In this document: positions 1-12,384 of the stretch, piece after piece | Numbering within the stretch: position 1 is the stretch's first letter | Layout of the letters: each line of letters begins with the position of its first letter | Assembly (NCBI GenBank): GCA_036971475.1 | Contig: JBAIZL010000005.1 | Coordinates: forward strand, 166,212,886-166,276,885 | Reading direction: 5' to 3' | Source: Prosapia bicincta | Lineage: Eukaryota > Arthropoda > Insecta > Hemiptera > Cercopidae | Length of the DNA: 64,000 nt | Position numbers and translations under genes: made by a program | Notes under the pieces: model-generated | Database searches by the model: none | What the model saw: only the letters and a program-made list of their open reading frames with translations | Told to the model about the DNA's origin: nothing

Positions 1-3000
1 TAAATTTGTTTTAAAACGCGCATGTAAAATTGGTTGTGAATTGGTGTCCTTTATTTAATTAAAACTTAGTAGCTTTTCTGATTTTACTATTTCATAATTT
101 CGAATAGTGCCACTATTAATTAAGTTATTTTAGTGTCCATCTCTGAATAACACGGCTTTACCATTTAATTAGTAAGTTACTAGGAGAACAAAAGACGATA
201 TTGACACACAGGTTGGACAACTGAAGTGAAAACTTACAAAACATATAAATGTTCCTGTCTAGTGGGATTGTATTTTTTTTCGATTGAACAACGAAATTGA
301 ACGTAAAGACGTAAGTTTTAAACAATTTCAAAATTTCCAGTACTACTACATTTCACTACTATTTTAACTCTTTCATTCATAGTTCAAAATCAAGCTTTTG
401 CGATCTTGTGTATTTATTATTTTAAAATCTTTGTTTTAACAGTTAAATACATAACTGGTTTAAAAACTCTACACTGAAATTTAATTATATAATCATTTTC
501 AATTGTTTTTTCTGTTCAACCCTAGCCCAATATCGTAAAAAATATAAAGTCAATGTCCTTAGACATAAAGTCAATACTTGAAGTTAACCTATTCTTACGT
601 TTTAAAATAATTACTTTTCTCTTACAAACATAACAAAAAAGGTTTTTACAAACAATTATAGCTTGTATTTCATAATATAAATAAAATAATATTATAACAA
701 AACTATTTTTGGCTCGTCATGTTGAAAGTTATTGCTTTAAGATTTCATGAAGTTAAAAAACTGTACTGGAAATCAAAATGTTCGGAAATATCTTTTTTTC
801 GAATTTTGAATATTTAATAAATTATCTTATTCTTTATCTTTCATTTAGTTTTATATAGTTGATGTAACGTTATGTCATTTTTTATAGATTAAATTTATAA
901 CGACTTTAGTAATTATTAATTTATTCACAAATTTTATTATAATTTTTTTTATTTAGTTACATTTTTTATTTTCGAGTTGTGTTAGTGGTGTTGAAGTAGT
1001 ATGTGGTGTTGAATTAGTTTTTAGTTGAAACAGAAATCTATTAATTTAAAACAATGTTATTATTTGTTTAAAACTTCTGAATTCTGAGTTGCCTTTATCC
1101 AGTCGAGGCCATCCGCATTTTGGTTGCTTGCACCACCCTGGATGTTTCCCTGGTCTGCTATGGTAAGCTTGTTATTTCTTCCATCGGCACTGGATCTTCG
1201 TTCTTCAAAAAGAGTTAACACGTTTCAACATATCGTATTATCAGTTTACACTTTTATTGTGCTCATATATTTGTATTTAAAATTATGAGTAATTCCGACA
1301 GAGGTTTCGTTTACCGGAGATTTTACCGGGAGCGTCATCTATAGCGCGTGACAGGGCTAAAAACCCAATTTGGCAACATCTTTATACTTTTTCTTCATGG
1401 CCTATTCCACGAATATCGGTTCGCAATTTCCAATAGAACGTAGTCTACTTCGACCCCTGCTCCCTTTTGTAATATCACCTTGCCCTCCGTCGTCTCTTCC
1501 AACTCATCTTGAACTAATCTACTTAACTTTTACCGAAAGAAGGTCGAAAATCATTTTTATCAATTTTTTATTGTTTTTACTATTTTATTCGAATTTCGCC
1601 TATTTTATTTCGTTCTTCCGTTTATACAATTAAAAACATAATTTTATTCGTTCTTAAGCGACGACTCTTACTCTTTTTGTGGATTTTAATCCTTCATTTA
1701 CTGCTTTGTATGTGCTGCACACTTTGAACGCCTCTCAAAATAATTTACCATGCACTGTTTATTTGGTTTCCATGCTTTAGATTAAATTTTCGTGCTTTTT
1801 GTTCTTAATCTTTCAATCGTACATTGAATATGCGAAAACCAGATACTTTATTTATATTTGTTCCACTCTTTGTATATCCAATACATACACAGTTTTTATT
1901 TATTTTAATTTTTATAACTTACAAATCATGTATAAACTAAATAATACATAGGCCTTACTGAAGTTCTACATTGAAAGTTAGCCATCACTTTGACTCTCTT
2001 CAACCTTAAACGGATGCCTTTTCGTTTGAACATACCTAAAGTAATCTAAAAATATGTTTTAGATTGTCTAGAGTATCCAAGATTACAAACTAAACTGAAA
2101 TTTATTTGATATTAATTGTTTAGGCCTAAATTCAAAGACTTCCTTCACATGCGTTTTTTTTTTTAATTTCACGTTATTTTCATAATTTCACATTTATAAC
2201 ATTAGCCTTGGTGTTAAATCCCGTTTGAATCTGGATAACCAATAACTTTCATATTTATGAAATAAATTAGTAAGTCATATTCAGAGACAGAAAGAGCGAA
2301 AGTCGGGCAGACCGACCGAAATTGACCGAGAAGGTAGAGAGGAAGAGATTAATTCAAACGAATATTTTGACTGTTTTATCATAATATTCAAATACTTTTA
2401 TGAATATGTCTTTCTATGAAGCAAAGTGTAATTTATAAAAGTTTTTATGGAACCGGATATAGTTAATTTAAATTTAATTTTGCTTTTATTAATCACAGTA
2501 AAATTAGTTTTGTTTTAAATTTTACATTAACATATTGGTTTCTATTCAAACGTAATACAAAAAGTTGGTATTACAATAACATTCGAAAATCCTGATATTT
2601 TCGAAGTTTTAAAATCACACAGAAAACGTTGACTTCTGTTTCGCTACGAACTGCCGCGGGTAACGGGTTTTACTTTGATGTACACTGACGTCTCCCCTCT
2701 TCAATTTGCCAACCTTAAATCGTAAATATTTTGTACGCGAGCTGCTTTATATGAAGCAATCCCTCTTCCCCATCGCATATCCCAGTCTAACTTTTATATT
2801 TCACATTTGTCTACCAAAATTAAACATTCACATTAATGTAACCGAAGGAAATTGGAAAAACTATCAGAATTCGTACAAAGATAAAATTTATCCAGATTTA
2901 AGTTGGAACTGATAACGGTTTAAGGAAGCAGAAAACTTTAAAGGCCAAAGAAGTTTAGAAGTGGTGACGACGACATTTTCAGCCAACTTGACTGTCACTT

Positions 3001-3213
3001 TGTCATCCCTTCAAAGTAACAGCACCCTAGGGAGGGTTTGTTACCATTACCGACTTTGTCAAGTCAAACGAAACGGGAATTACTTTTGTGCAGAAAGAAA
3101 ATGTAGAAAACATTGGAACAGCTCTTCTACATTATGCTATTGTAAGGTGTAAGAAACAAATGGCGAAATACTACATAAAACTGATCACTTGGTAGAATAT
3201 CTTTAACAATACT
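1..3213. other. AT-rich non-coding stretch
   Basis: No gene can be supported here. Short open frames (for example near 1370-1633 and 2706-3152) have no recognisable domain and no convincing splice context. The stretch probably lies in the long intron upstream of the beat exons at 23.7 kb. A small less AT-rich patch at about 1081-1210 has an open frame on the minus strand (see findings). Confidence 0.5.
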
Positions 3214-4434
3214 GTTTGTACTTAGTTATACTTGACAGACTCTAGCTTAGTTGTACTTGACAGACTCTAGCTTAGTTATACTTGACAGACTCTAGCTTGT
3301 TGTACTTGACAGACTCTAGCTTAGTTATACTTGACAGACTCTAGCTTAGTTGTACTTGACAGACTCTAGCTTAGTTGTACTTGACAGACTCTAGCTTAGT
3401 TGTACTTGACAGACTCTAGCTTAGTTGTGCTTGACAGACTCTAGCTTAGTTGTACTTGACAGACTCTATCTTAGTTGTACTTGACAGACTCTAGCTTAGT
3501 TATACTTGACAGACTCTAGCTTAGCTATACTTGACAGACTCTAGCTTAATTGTACTTGACAGACTCTAGCTTAGTTGTACTTGACAGACTCTAGCTTAGT
3601 TGTACTTGACAGACTCTAGCTTAGTTGTACTTGACAGACTCTAGCTTAGTTGTACTTGACAGACTCTAGCTTAGTTATACTTGACAGACTCTAGCTTACT
3701 TGTACTTGACAGACTCTAGCTTAGTTGTACATGACAGACTCTAGCTTAGTTGTACTTGACAGACTCTAGCTTAGTTGTACATGACAGACTCTAGCTTAGT
3801 TGTACTTGACAGACTCTAGCTTAGTTATACTTGACATTCTCTAGCTTAGTTATACTTGACAGACTCTAGCTTAGTTGTACTTGACAGACTCTAACTTAGT
3901 TGTACTTGACAGACTCTAGCTTAGTTGTACTTGACAGACTCTAGCTTAGTTGTACTTGACAGACTCTAGCTTAGTTGTACATGACAGACTCTAGCTTAGT
4001 TGTACTTGACAGACTCTAGCTTAGTTATACTTGACATTCTCTAGCTTAGTTATACTTGACAGACTCTAGCTTAGTTGTACTTGACAGACTCTAACTTAGT
4101 TGTACTTGACAGACTCTAGCTTAGTTGTACTTGACAGACTCTAGCTTAGTTGTACTTGACAGACTCTAGCTTAGTTGTACTTGACAGACTCTAGCTTAGT
4201 TGTACTTGACAGACTCTAGCTTAGTTGTACTTGACAGACTCTAGCTTAGTTGTACTTGACAGACTCTAGCTTAGTTGTACTTGACAGACTCTAGCTTAGT
4301 TATACTTGACATTCTCTAGCTTAATTATACTTGACAGACTCTAGCTTAGTTGTACTTGACAGACTCTAGCTTAGTTGTACTTGACAGACTCTAGCTTAGT
4401 TGTACTTGACAGACTCTAGCTTAGTTGTACTTGA
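3214..4434. repeat. 25-bp satellite array, about 48 copies
   Basis: The unit TTGACAGACTCTAGCTTAGT plus TGTAC (25 bp) is repeated head to tail with very few differences. Variants include TATAC for TGTAC, ATGACA for TTGACA, CATTCT for CAGACT and CTAACTT for CTAGCTT. One unit near 3298 is a few bases short. A block of variants beginning at about 3777 recurs exactly 200 bp later (8 units) at about 3977, so part of the array has been duplicated as a higher-order unit. Minisatellite/satellite DNA; no coding function is seen. Confidence 0.97.
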
Positions 4435-4770
4435 GAATAAATTTTACTTTGTTTCAATAAGCCATCCTACTTCATTTTATTTATTCGTTATCAATAAGAA
4501 GGTTAGTTTATGAAAAACAACAGTAATTATTTGTCCATAAGGCCCCATTACGATTATGCCTGGAAATACATTAGAGCTCCTGGGTTCCAGAAAGGATGAG
4601 CTGTATTAACAGTTCCTTAGATTTTCGTGTTTAAGGGTTCACGATCAAGAGGCTTGTCAAAAGATGAGCATCTTTTTAGTGGTGTTAAAGGTATGATCTG
4701 TCACCGAATATGTATCACCTTGAAGTAAGGCATGGGGCCTGTGTTGGGATGCTCATTCCCTCGGCTGCAA

Positions 4771-5222
4771 CATGGCCTGACCACGAATACTCTGCCACTT
4801 GGTGGTGAGTCAGAGTTGCGGCCTGTCTCACAATGTGGATTCCCATTATTGCAACAATAGATGCCTATGACTTATTCGGAGATGTTTGTTACCTTTGTGG
4901 CGGGAAAAGGTGCGACCTGTCCACGAATATCCTTCCACCTGGTGGTGAGTAAGAGTTGCGGCCTGTCTCAGAATGCGGATTCCCATTATTGCAACAATAG
5001 ATGCCTATGACCTGTTCGGGGATGTTTGTTGCCTTTGAGGCGAGAAAGGTTGCGACCTGTCCTCGAATGTTCTTCCACTTGGTGGTGAGTAAGAGTTGCG
5101 GCTTGAATGGGTATGAGTGTTCCCATGGTTGCTACAGTACATACCTATGGCCTATTCGGGAATGTTTGTTACCTTTGTAGCGAGAAAAGGTGCGACCTGT
5201 TCACGAATGTGCTTCTACTTGA
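4771..5222. repeat. 140-bp tandem repeat, about 3.2 copies
   Basis: Landmarks recur at exact 140-bp spacing: GGTGGTGAGT at 4801, 4941 and 5081, and TGCGACCTGT at 4911, 5051 and 5191. Copies differ by scattered substitutions, so this array is older than the neighbouring 25-bp satellite. It is richer in GC than its surroundings. A more diverged partial copy may begin near 4690. Origin unknown. Confidence 0.93.
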
Positions 5223-5610
5223 TTAAACCAATTCCAAATCTCACTAACTCCAGAATTTTAAAAATTAGGTTTTTTATAGTGTCTTGATAGTATTATTTGT
5301 ACTTAATGTGATAGCAGTCTCTATTATTATTTGTTTCAAAACTCTAAAATTCATATTTAAAATATAATGGTAAAAATCGCAGCTGCAACTAAACTCTCTA
5401 AATCCATTCCAATTGCAATTACTGTTTCAGAGCTCACCAAATCCAGGATCCTGTAATATACTGCAACAAATATGACTATTTCTAGCCATCTGAAATTCGC
5501 TGGCTACAATCTGTTTTAATAGCAAATGTATCCTTGTATTTTGTGTTTAACCAGAACAATAATACTATATTCGTTACAATTTTACTGGTTACTGGTTACT
5601 ATCTAATGAG

Positions 5611-5890
5611 CTGAGAAAGAGAATTTTTATCCATTATCTAGTTCCAGGACATTCATACAATCCGCCAGATAGATTATTTGGGGTAATCGCGAGAAAAATA
5701 AGAAAACCTGAGACCCATCACCCACCCTGACAAGTATTATGAAATTTTCAGAAAAAGTGGGACTATTAAAAGATTATGTTTGAAATTTAAATTTAAACTG
5801 GAGAGTGGAGTATCTAGATAAACTGTTGAAAAACCTGGTGAATGGCACTTCAGGTTTTCAGCTTGCAAACGACTTATTACAAAAAGAGGT
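5611..5890 (+). pseudogene. Decayed transposon protein (HSxxPPDRxFG domain)
   Basis: Three overlapping frames read as one broken protein segment. The first, from 5611, has GHSYNPPDRLFG. The second, near 5729-5790, has PDKYYEIFRKSGTIKRL. The third, near 5825-5890, has EKPGEWHFRFSACKR. The order and motifs resemble a domain common in uncharacterised insect transposon proteins (DUF7869-type; the name is from memory and not certain). Frameshifts and stops separate the pieces, so this is a remnant and not a working gene. Confidence 0.45.
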
Positions 5891-6237
5891 TAGAAAAGAA
5901 ATGGCCTAGTGAGAAATGGGTGGTGGAAATAGCCTATTACATTGAGACTTCCAGAGGTATATGAATATGAAGCCTGACACTAAAACAAACTGCAAAAGGA
6001 TTCTACTCAATCCTACAAAAGTAAAAGACGTCAATAAGCTTTTCGTGAAGTATTATGAAAGCAGAGGGATCAACATAATTTTCTTAAACTTGATGCAGAC
6101 TTATTACGCAGATCTGAGTTACTCATGATGAACATTAGAATTATAATAATGAAGAAGATAAAGGAACCAAAGCTACGGAGGATGAGGTTTTAGTTATAGA
6201 GAAAATATGCATTGTAGGAATCAGACTCTCATTACTA

Positions 6238-6771
<534 letters not shown>

Positions 6772-8923
6772 GCAAATCTATATTTTTGCGAATGGCAAAA
6801 TGAAAAAAACTAGGTAGAATTTTTTTACAAACAATTTAGTAATTTTGAACTAATATTAAATTTGTATAACCAGATGCACTATTAGAGTCTCATGTTGTTT
6901 CTGAATGAGTTGTTCAATTTTTATTATTAACATATACATAAAAATTAAAACTAATAAAAAAATCCAATTAAAATTTAAGTTTATCGTTTCATACCATAGT
7001 GAGTAACGTATTTTCACACAAATAACGGGTTAATAATTTCAACAGATATAAAACAAATACTGTGAATATGAATAATAAAAGAAACAATTTTAGTTTGTAC
7101 ACAAGAAACCCGATATTATCAACTTATTTCACAACTCCAATGAACGTTATTCCGTGTAAGGTGGTTTGGTCTATACGGAACGCTTCTCTAAATAAAACTT
7201 AATTGGAAATAAAAAAACTTTGCTGACAGATGTTTATAAACGCATTCATAGCTTGAGTGTAGTTTTATTTCTACATACAAGATGGCGTCCCTACACCCGT
7301 TTGCCTGGCAATAATTTCGCATTGGCTGACTGACCGTAGAAATCATGGTTAGAAAATACTTTATAAAATAAAAATCATTTGACAAAGCAAACAATAAACT
7401 CTACCCTGTAAGCTGAATATAATATGTGCCCTTACACCTAGTTAACAACGTTTCCCAAGCTAGGGACCTGGAACTTATGGACAGGACATTTATAACCCAA
7501 GGGCAATTATAGTGCTTTAATAACTAATGATATTGCTTTTTTATATTATTGAAGTCCTTTACAAATCTACACGTTTGTGCAATTTTAACGATTTCTTTAA
7601 TTATAACATATTGTCAAAGTCAGAAGTAATTAAATTTTATGCTATATTGTCACCTTAACTAAGTTAAGCAATTTTTAAATTTCCATTACATTTACATAAT
7701 TACAAATTTTACATCGCCACGTCAATGCTAGATGAGATTTTGGCGAACCACTGAATAAAGTAACTAAAATAAGTAAACTAAAATAAGGAAGGATGTACGC
7801 TGGATATTAACTTAATTCATCGTCATATTTATTCATCCATGACGGAATATGTATATATAGTAATGTATATTTAAATTAACTACATTATATTTAAGAAATA
7901 ACCACGAACTAATCAGACAATTCAGAGTCATTCATGTAACAAAAATATGACACTATTATATAGCCTACTATATTATATATAAATATAAAATACGTTTTCT
8001 TGTTTAATAATTTAAAACAACATAGGTTATACAAATACAAGAATATTTATTAATTTATATTCAAAGCTTTTCGTTGGTAAAATTTTATTTATATGTATAA
8101 TCATATTATATAATTATAATATAATATATATTATTTTATTATACCTGTTATATTTTTTATAAGTCTATATAAGATAGTATTTTAAATAATAATATGGCAT
8201 ATTATATCAATAGTGAACCAAATAAGGAATTAATAATATATTAAACGCCCTTAGAAACGTTTATGAAAAGAAAACTGTATAAAAATTAAATAATAATATA
8301 ATAAGGGAGCAACAAAATAATAATAATGAAATAAATAAACATTAATAATAATTAGTAAATAAAATTACTGTATAGTTAAAACCATGTTATATAATAAATA
8401 AAATTAACCTAATGATAAATAAAGGTATTTTATATATAAAATCCTCAACGAGTTATAAATACTTGGGTCAAAACTAAGATAAAATTGAAATAGAACTTTG
8501 TTGTACATTGCATTTCAAAAAAATAACAAGCAAAATTAAAATTAGGTTAAATGAAGGGAAAATACAGATTAATTCAAAACATACATTCTACAGAGCGATC
8601 GATGATGATGTAAAAGCGACGTACAATTAATCTAGAATTAGTAAATGTGACAACAGTGTAATGTAGGACAACGTTTTGCAGCTGAATAAAGAACTTAGTT
8701 GTAACTCATTAATTTATTTCTTAGCCAGAAAATACACTAAATAACGTGGCCAAAAGCTTCATAAATAAATAATTTATTGCAATGTCCCAACTTCATAATT
8801 ATTTTTTTCAACAGTACATTTCAAGCAGTTTAGTAGTGTTTCCGAATGGATAAGTTACTACAATTTGAGAGATAATGCTCCAAGAGACAATATATTAATT
8901 CTTAAAAGAGATTTTCATACTAC
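6772..8923. other. AT-rich non-coding stretch with one PLE-like scrap
   Basis: No gene is supported. At about 7710-7860 a decayed sequence matches the repeat at 27596-27750: both contain CGTCAATGCT, GATGAGAT, GGATGTAC and a later CATATTT-TCCATC-type block. This suggests a shared Penelope-like family end (called family E here). The remainder is very AT-rich with no visible structure. Confidence 0.5.
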
Positions 8924-9227
8924 AGTTAAATAACTCGAAACAGCGATAGGTTTTTAAAAAACAATTTATTCAGGCCAAAGGCCTGTTACAAACATGCAAC
9001 AACTTAATACATATAACTATTACAGAACTCTAGAACAATCGGTACCTAAACCAGCATAGTAACAGTCTTTAACGAGTGAAGTATTAAGAGTCTCTCTCCA
9101 AAAGCATAAAATCTCTATATATATAATAATATATCTTGAATGACGTTATAGTTAAGATTATACATTTCTAATAATTCTATTAATATCAACTAACGGTACA
9201 TACTAACGGGACTTTCTTGATATAACT
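8924..9227 (-). repeat. 3' LTR of errantivirus
   Basis: 304 bp, identical by eye and in length to 15653-15956. On the minus strand it starts AGTTATATC and ends TTATTTAACT. An AATAAA polyadenylation signal lies on the minus strand near 8964-8970. Confidence 0.95.
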
Positions 9228-9241
9228 CCTCCTTCCCTAAG
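9228..9241 (-). promoter_or_regulatory. Polypurine tract (plus-strand primer)
   Basis: On the minus strand the purine run AGGGAAGGAGG abuts the 3' LTR, which is the expected position for plus-strand DNA priming in LTR retroelements. Confidence 0.85.
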
Positions 9242-9243
9242 TT

Positions 9244-9598
9244 TTAACCGTCCCGGTTAAAATGTACAATTGGACCTCCTTGGTCTATATCTTCTACTAC
9301 AGTACTCATTGGTTTACTTTTATAATTTTTATAATAATAGTAACAATAATAATAACTTACAATAGAAATAATAATTATTATAGTAAGAATAACAATAACA
9401 ATTGTTTTAAAATGTTTATCAAAATCATTTTCTTCCAAAATTTCAATTGGTTCTGATTTTAAATTTGCTAAATGAATTTTTTCAAAATGAATATTACTTG
9501 TAACTTGTTTTACTGGCTTTTCTAATATAATAGTAGGAAAACTTTCAAAATACATTACATTACAAATCTTATTTTCTAATTTCTCATCAAAAGTTGTG
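9244..9598 (-). pseudogene. env: Env C-terminal part, transmembrane and tail (out of frame)
   Basis: An open frame that continues the env product but lies in the -1 frame relative to the 410-residue N-terminal part. It encodes an ectodomain stalk, one strongly hydrophobic segment (IVIVILTIIIIISIVSYYY) and a charged cytoplasmic tail of about 30 residues ending just before the polypurine tract. The frame changes at a run of six T (six A in the sense strand) at 9599-9604. The sense context is not a good tandem-slippage site, so a homopolymer mutation or sequencing error is more likely than programmed frameshifting. Without this part the envelope protein would lack its membrane anchor. Confidence 0.8.
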
Positions 9599-10808
9599 TT
9601 TTTTGAAACTTAATAGATTTACTTTCATTTTTAAACTTATTCTTTATAACTCCATTTGATGTTTCAAATATTAAATACTGATTTATAATATTTATATATT
9701 TAATAAAAGGTTCTGGCTTTTTCAATATTATGCTTTTGCATTTATCTGTTGATTTTAAATTGATTAAGCTTTCTATACAATCATCACTTACAATATCTAT
9801 TTTTTCACAATAATAATTATTATAAATTAATTTACAATTATCACTAGTGTACAAATCCATATGCTTTAGGATAAAGGAAGGATAGGTATGGATTGTACTG
9901 GTTATTTCTTTTTGTGTGACGGGATATGATAATAGAAAGAAGGTTTCTAGAGTAATAGATAACTTGGGTATTTGTATAAAATATGTAATCATACTTTTGG
10001 TAATAGCACAATGAACTTTACTGAGTTCCCATATTGTTTCTATTTTGTCTGAGATTAGTTTCTCCTTTGTATTTTCCAAAATATAGTTAAGCTCCTTCTT
10101 GTTTAATATATTAGAATGTAGCACATTGGTTTTACAAAATTCCAAGCTTGTAGTAATATCGTTAATTCTATTTATAATTAGAATGAGAGTGGTGTAAGTT
10201 AAAAAGTATTGCTCAAATAATTCTACATTATTTAAAATAGAGCTTGCTTCACTGAGGGCTGTTTTAATTTTGTTGTTATTTTTTGCAATTATATTCATAT
10301 CCTTATTAAATTGGTCAATGATTTGTTTATTTACAGTTACTTGTGACTCGATGTTATGTTCTATGTGATATTCATTGCTTTGAATTTGTTGAATAATTCT
10401 ATCATATTTTTCTTTATCATCAGCATCCATATTACCAGTTAGCCAAGATATTGCTGAGCCTAATCCGTTAATTAATCCTCTGCGTGTGCGAGTAGGTTCT
10501 GGGAAGCTTCCTTTTAAATGTTCGAGTTTTGTTTTGGCATAATCATAATGTAGTTTAATGCTGTTTAAAAGGTGAATACTTAATGAAGAATTGGTATACA
10601 ATTTAATATTATTTTTAATTTTTTTAAGTTCATTTCCAATAATATTCATATCCATATAGTGCATATAAGTATATGTAGTGTTTGTTATTAAAGCGTTTTG
10701 CGTTTGAATTGGAATAATTCCAGCAGTTTTGGTTAAAACTGTCTCTTTATAAGCTAGCGTTACAGTTGTTAGTGCTGCTGCTACCAGGTACATTAATGCT
10801 GGTGTCAT
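9576..10808 (-). CDS. env: Errantivirus Env, N-terminal part (F-like fusion protein)
   Basis: 410 residues. An N-terminal signal peptide (about residues 1-20, hydrophobic LMYLVAAALTTVTLA) is followed by a surface portion. A furin-type site RTRR at 107-110 comes next, and then the glycine-rich fusion-peptide-like start GLINGLGSAISWLTG. This arrangement is characteristic of insect errantivirus envelopes related to baculovirus F proteins. The start codon overlaps the end of pol by 62 nt. A splice acceptor sequence (TTACAG) sits directly before AAAATG, so a spliced subgenomic mRNA is the likely template. The frame ends early because of the length change at 9599-9604, before the membrane anchor. 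Confidence 0.88.
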   Translation of the reverse strand: MTPALMYLVAAALTTVTLAYKETVLTKTAGIIPIQTQNALITNTTYTYMHYMDMNIIGNELKKIKNNIKLYTNSSLSIHLLNSIKLHYDYAKTKLEHLKGSFPEPTRTRRGLINGLGSAISWLTGNMDADDKEKYDRIIQQIQSNEYHIEHNIESQVTVNKQIIDQFNKDMNIIAKNNNKIKTALSEASSILNNVELFEQYFLTYTTLILIINRINDITTSLEFCKTNVLHSNILNKKELNYILENTKEKLISDKIETIWELSKVHCAITKSMITYFIQIPKLSITLETFFLLSYPVTQKEITSTIHTYPSFILKHMDLYTSDNCKLIYNNYYCEKIDIVSDDCIESLINLKSTDKCKSIILKKPEPFIKYINIINQYLIFETSNGVIKNKFKNESKSIKFQKTQLLMRN

Positions 10809-12384
10809 TTTCTGTAACAGATGATTTTATTATGCGTGGTCTTTTAATCCGATTGGGATGTATTTTAATTGATTTTTTTGTTTTATTTAAAATTGCAGTT
10901 AAACCTTTTCCTTTTGTTGCACGTATATATCTAGGTTTCTCTTTTCTATGCAAAGTAGATTTTAAATATATTTCTTTAGGAATGTAAGTAGTTTTTTCGC
11001 GTGATGTATTTAATTTATCAGTGCGATCAATTTTTTCTTTTTCAATTTTTCTTTTTATTAATTCATGCGTAGTTTTTAGTTGTTCATGATATTTAGCGTT
11101 AAGTTCGTTTATTATAAAATCAGGATCTTTTAAATCAGAAAATGGTGTTTTAATCTTTCCATACGTCATTTCATTTGGAGTTAAATTATGGGTTGAGTTT
11201 AAAGTGTTGTTAAAAGCGATAGTGGCTAATTCCACTTTCTCCTTTAAAGTAGTTATCTCTTTTGTTTCATTGATAATATTAAGAAGTTCAATAAGTGTAG
11301 AATGAGTGCGTTCAACTTGACCTTGAGGATTAGAATAGCCTGGTGTTGTGTAATGGGGTTTTATCTCGTATAACTGTAGAAAGTTACGGATAAGGGCGTT
11401 ATCAAATTCTTTACCGTTATCCATTTGTATTACAGAAGGAACTGGAAAAAGATTAAGATATGTGCGTAGATGTTTCGTAATTTCATGTCCATTAAGTGTC
11501 TTTAAGATAAATGTAGTTAAACGTTTAGAAAAACAATCCACTATAGTAAGGATCTTAGTTTGCGAGTAATGAAAAATATCAATTTGTAGTCTTTCAAATG
11601 GTCTTGATGGTGTGGGGGTTACACAATATTTTTCTTTAATTGGTTTGCGGTCATATTTGACTTTTAAACAAATTTGGCATTTATTTATATATTCTGTCAC
11701 ATCTGCTATCATTGAAGGCCAATAATATTTATTTTTTATTTTATTTATATTTTCATTAATTCCCCTGTGATACGTTTTTCCTTCATGATAATTAGTAATT
11801 ATTTCCTTTTGTTCCTCTTTATCTGTTACATCTAAATTGAGTTTTTTATAAATTTTAATGGTTATATCTGTAAAATTTACTTTTATCATTTGAGTAAATA
11901 GGTTATATACTTCTGTGTTAATATCTGGTATCCCTGCGTCTTCAAAGTAGAGACCATAGGTTGTGTTAGGTTTTAAGAATTGATTTGCTTGGTCAATTAA
12001 TTTATCTAAGTCTGGTATATTTGATACATAGAATATTATTCTGTTTTTATTAAATATTTTTATATACTGGGGTTCTTCGTTTCCTCTTTTAATAATAATT
12101 TGATTTTGTTCTGTATTGATAATTTTATCATCTTCCATTATTTTAAAATTATCGGAAGAGCTATCTTGACTGTGAATTGTAGCTAAATTTGATACTTGGC
12201 CTTCGGGGTTACAATCTTGTAAAAATTCGTTTATAACTGATTCTGGATTTATTTCTATGCCTGCGTCATTGGTTATCACGTTTGATTCTTGTACTTTTAT
12301 TCTAGAAAGTGCATCTGCGACTACATTAGATTTTCCAGTAATATGTTTAATTTCAAAAGTGAATTCTTCTAATAATAATTTCCA
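10747..12384 (-). CDS. pol: Pol, distal part: RNase H tail and integrase
   Basis: Same frame as the upstream pol segment but separated from it by one in-frame TGA at 12385-12387. An integrase zinc-binding motif is present (H and H six apart in YHEGKTYH, then CQIC). The catalytic triad is intact: D in LQIDIF, D in IQMDNGKEF and E in GQVERTH, with 35 residues between the last two, the D,D(35)E pattern. The basic C-terminal domain overlaps the start of env by 62 nt. No start codon is needed, since the product would come from the Gag-Pol polyprotein. The stop means it is made here only by readthrough, if at all. Confidence 0.9.
   Translation of the reverse strand, partial: WKLLLEEFTFEIKHITGKSNVVADALSRIKVQESNVITNDAGIEINPESVINEFLQDCNPEGQVSNLATIHSQDSSSDNFKIMEDDKIINTEQNQIIIKRGNEEPQYIKIFNKNRIIFYVSNIPDLDKLIDQANQFLKPNTTYGLYFEDAGIPDINTEVYNLFTQMIKVNFTDITIKIYKKLNLDVTDKEEQKEIITNYHEGKTYHRGINENINKIKNKYYWPSMIADVTEYINKCQICLKVKYDRKPIKEKYCVTPTPSRPFERLQIDIFHYSQTKILTIVDCFSKRLTTFILKTLNGHEITKHLRTYLNLFPVPSVIQMDNGKEFDNALIRNFLQLYEIKPHYTTPGYSNPQGQVERTHSTLIELLNIINETKEITTLKEKVELATIAFNNTLNSTHNLTPNEMTYGKIKTPFSDLKDPDFIINELNAKYHEQLKTTHELIKRKIEKEKIDRTDKLNTSREKTTYIPKEIYLKSTLHRKEKPRYIRATKGKGLTAILNKTKKSIKIHPNRIKRPRIIKSSVTENDTSINVPGSSSTNNCNASL
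10811..10820 (-). promoter_or_regulatory. Probable splice acceptor for env mRNA
   Basis: The minus strand reads CTGTTACAG immediately before AAAATG of env. It pairs logically with the GTAAGT donor at 15361. The position is seen; use is inferred from the known spliced env mRNA of gypsy-type errantiviruses. Confidence 0.6.

Noticed and set aside
3214..4434. CRISPR-like array
   Set aside because: Units are contiguous 25-mers with no unique spacers, in a eukaryotic context; it is a satellite.
9262..9456. Plus-strand ORF opposite the env membrane segment
   Set aside because: It is the antisense shadow of the env transmembrane region; low-complexity Asn/Ile content.
9599..9604. Programmed -1 frameshift joining the two env parts
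   Set aside because: The codons in register (CAA AAA ACA) do not re-pair in the -1 frame as a tandem slip would need; a homopolymer length change is simpler.
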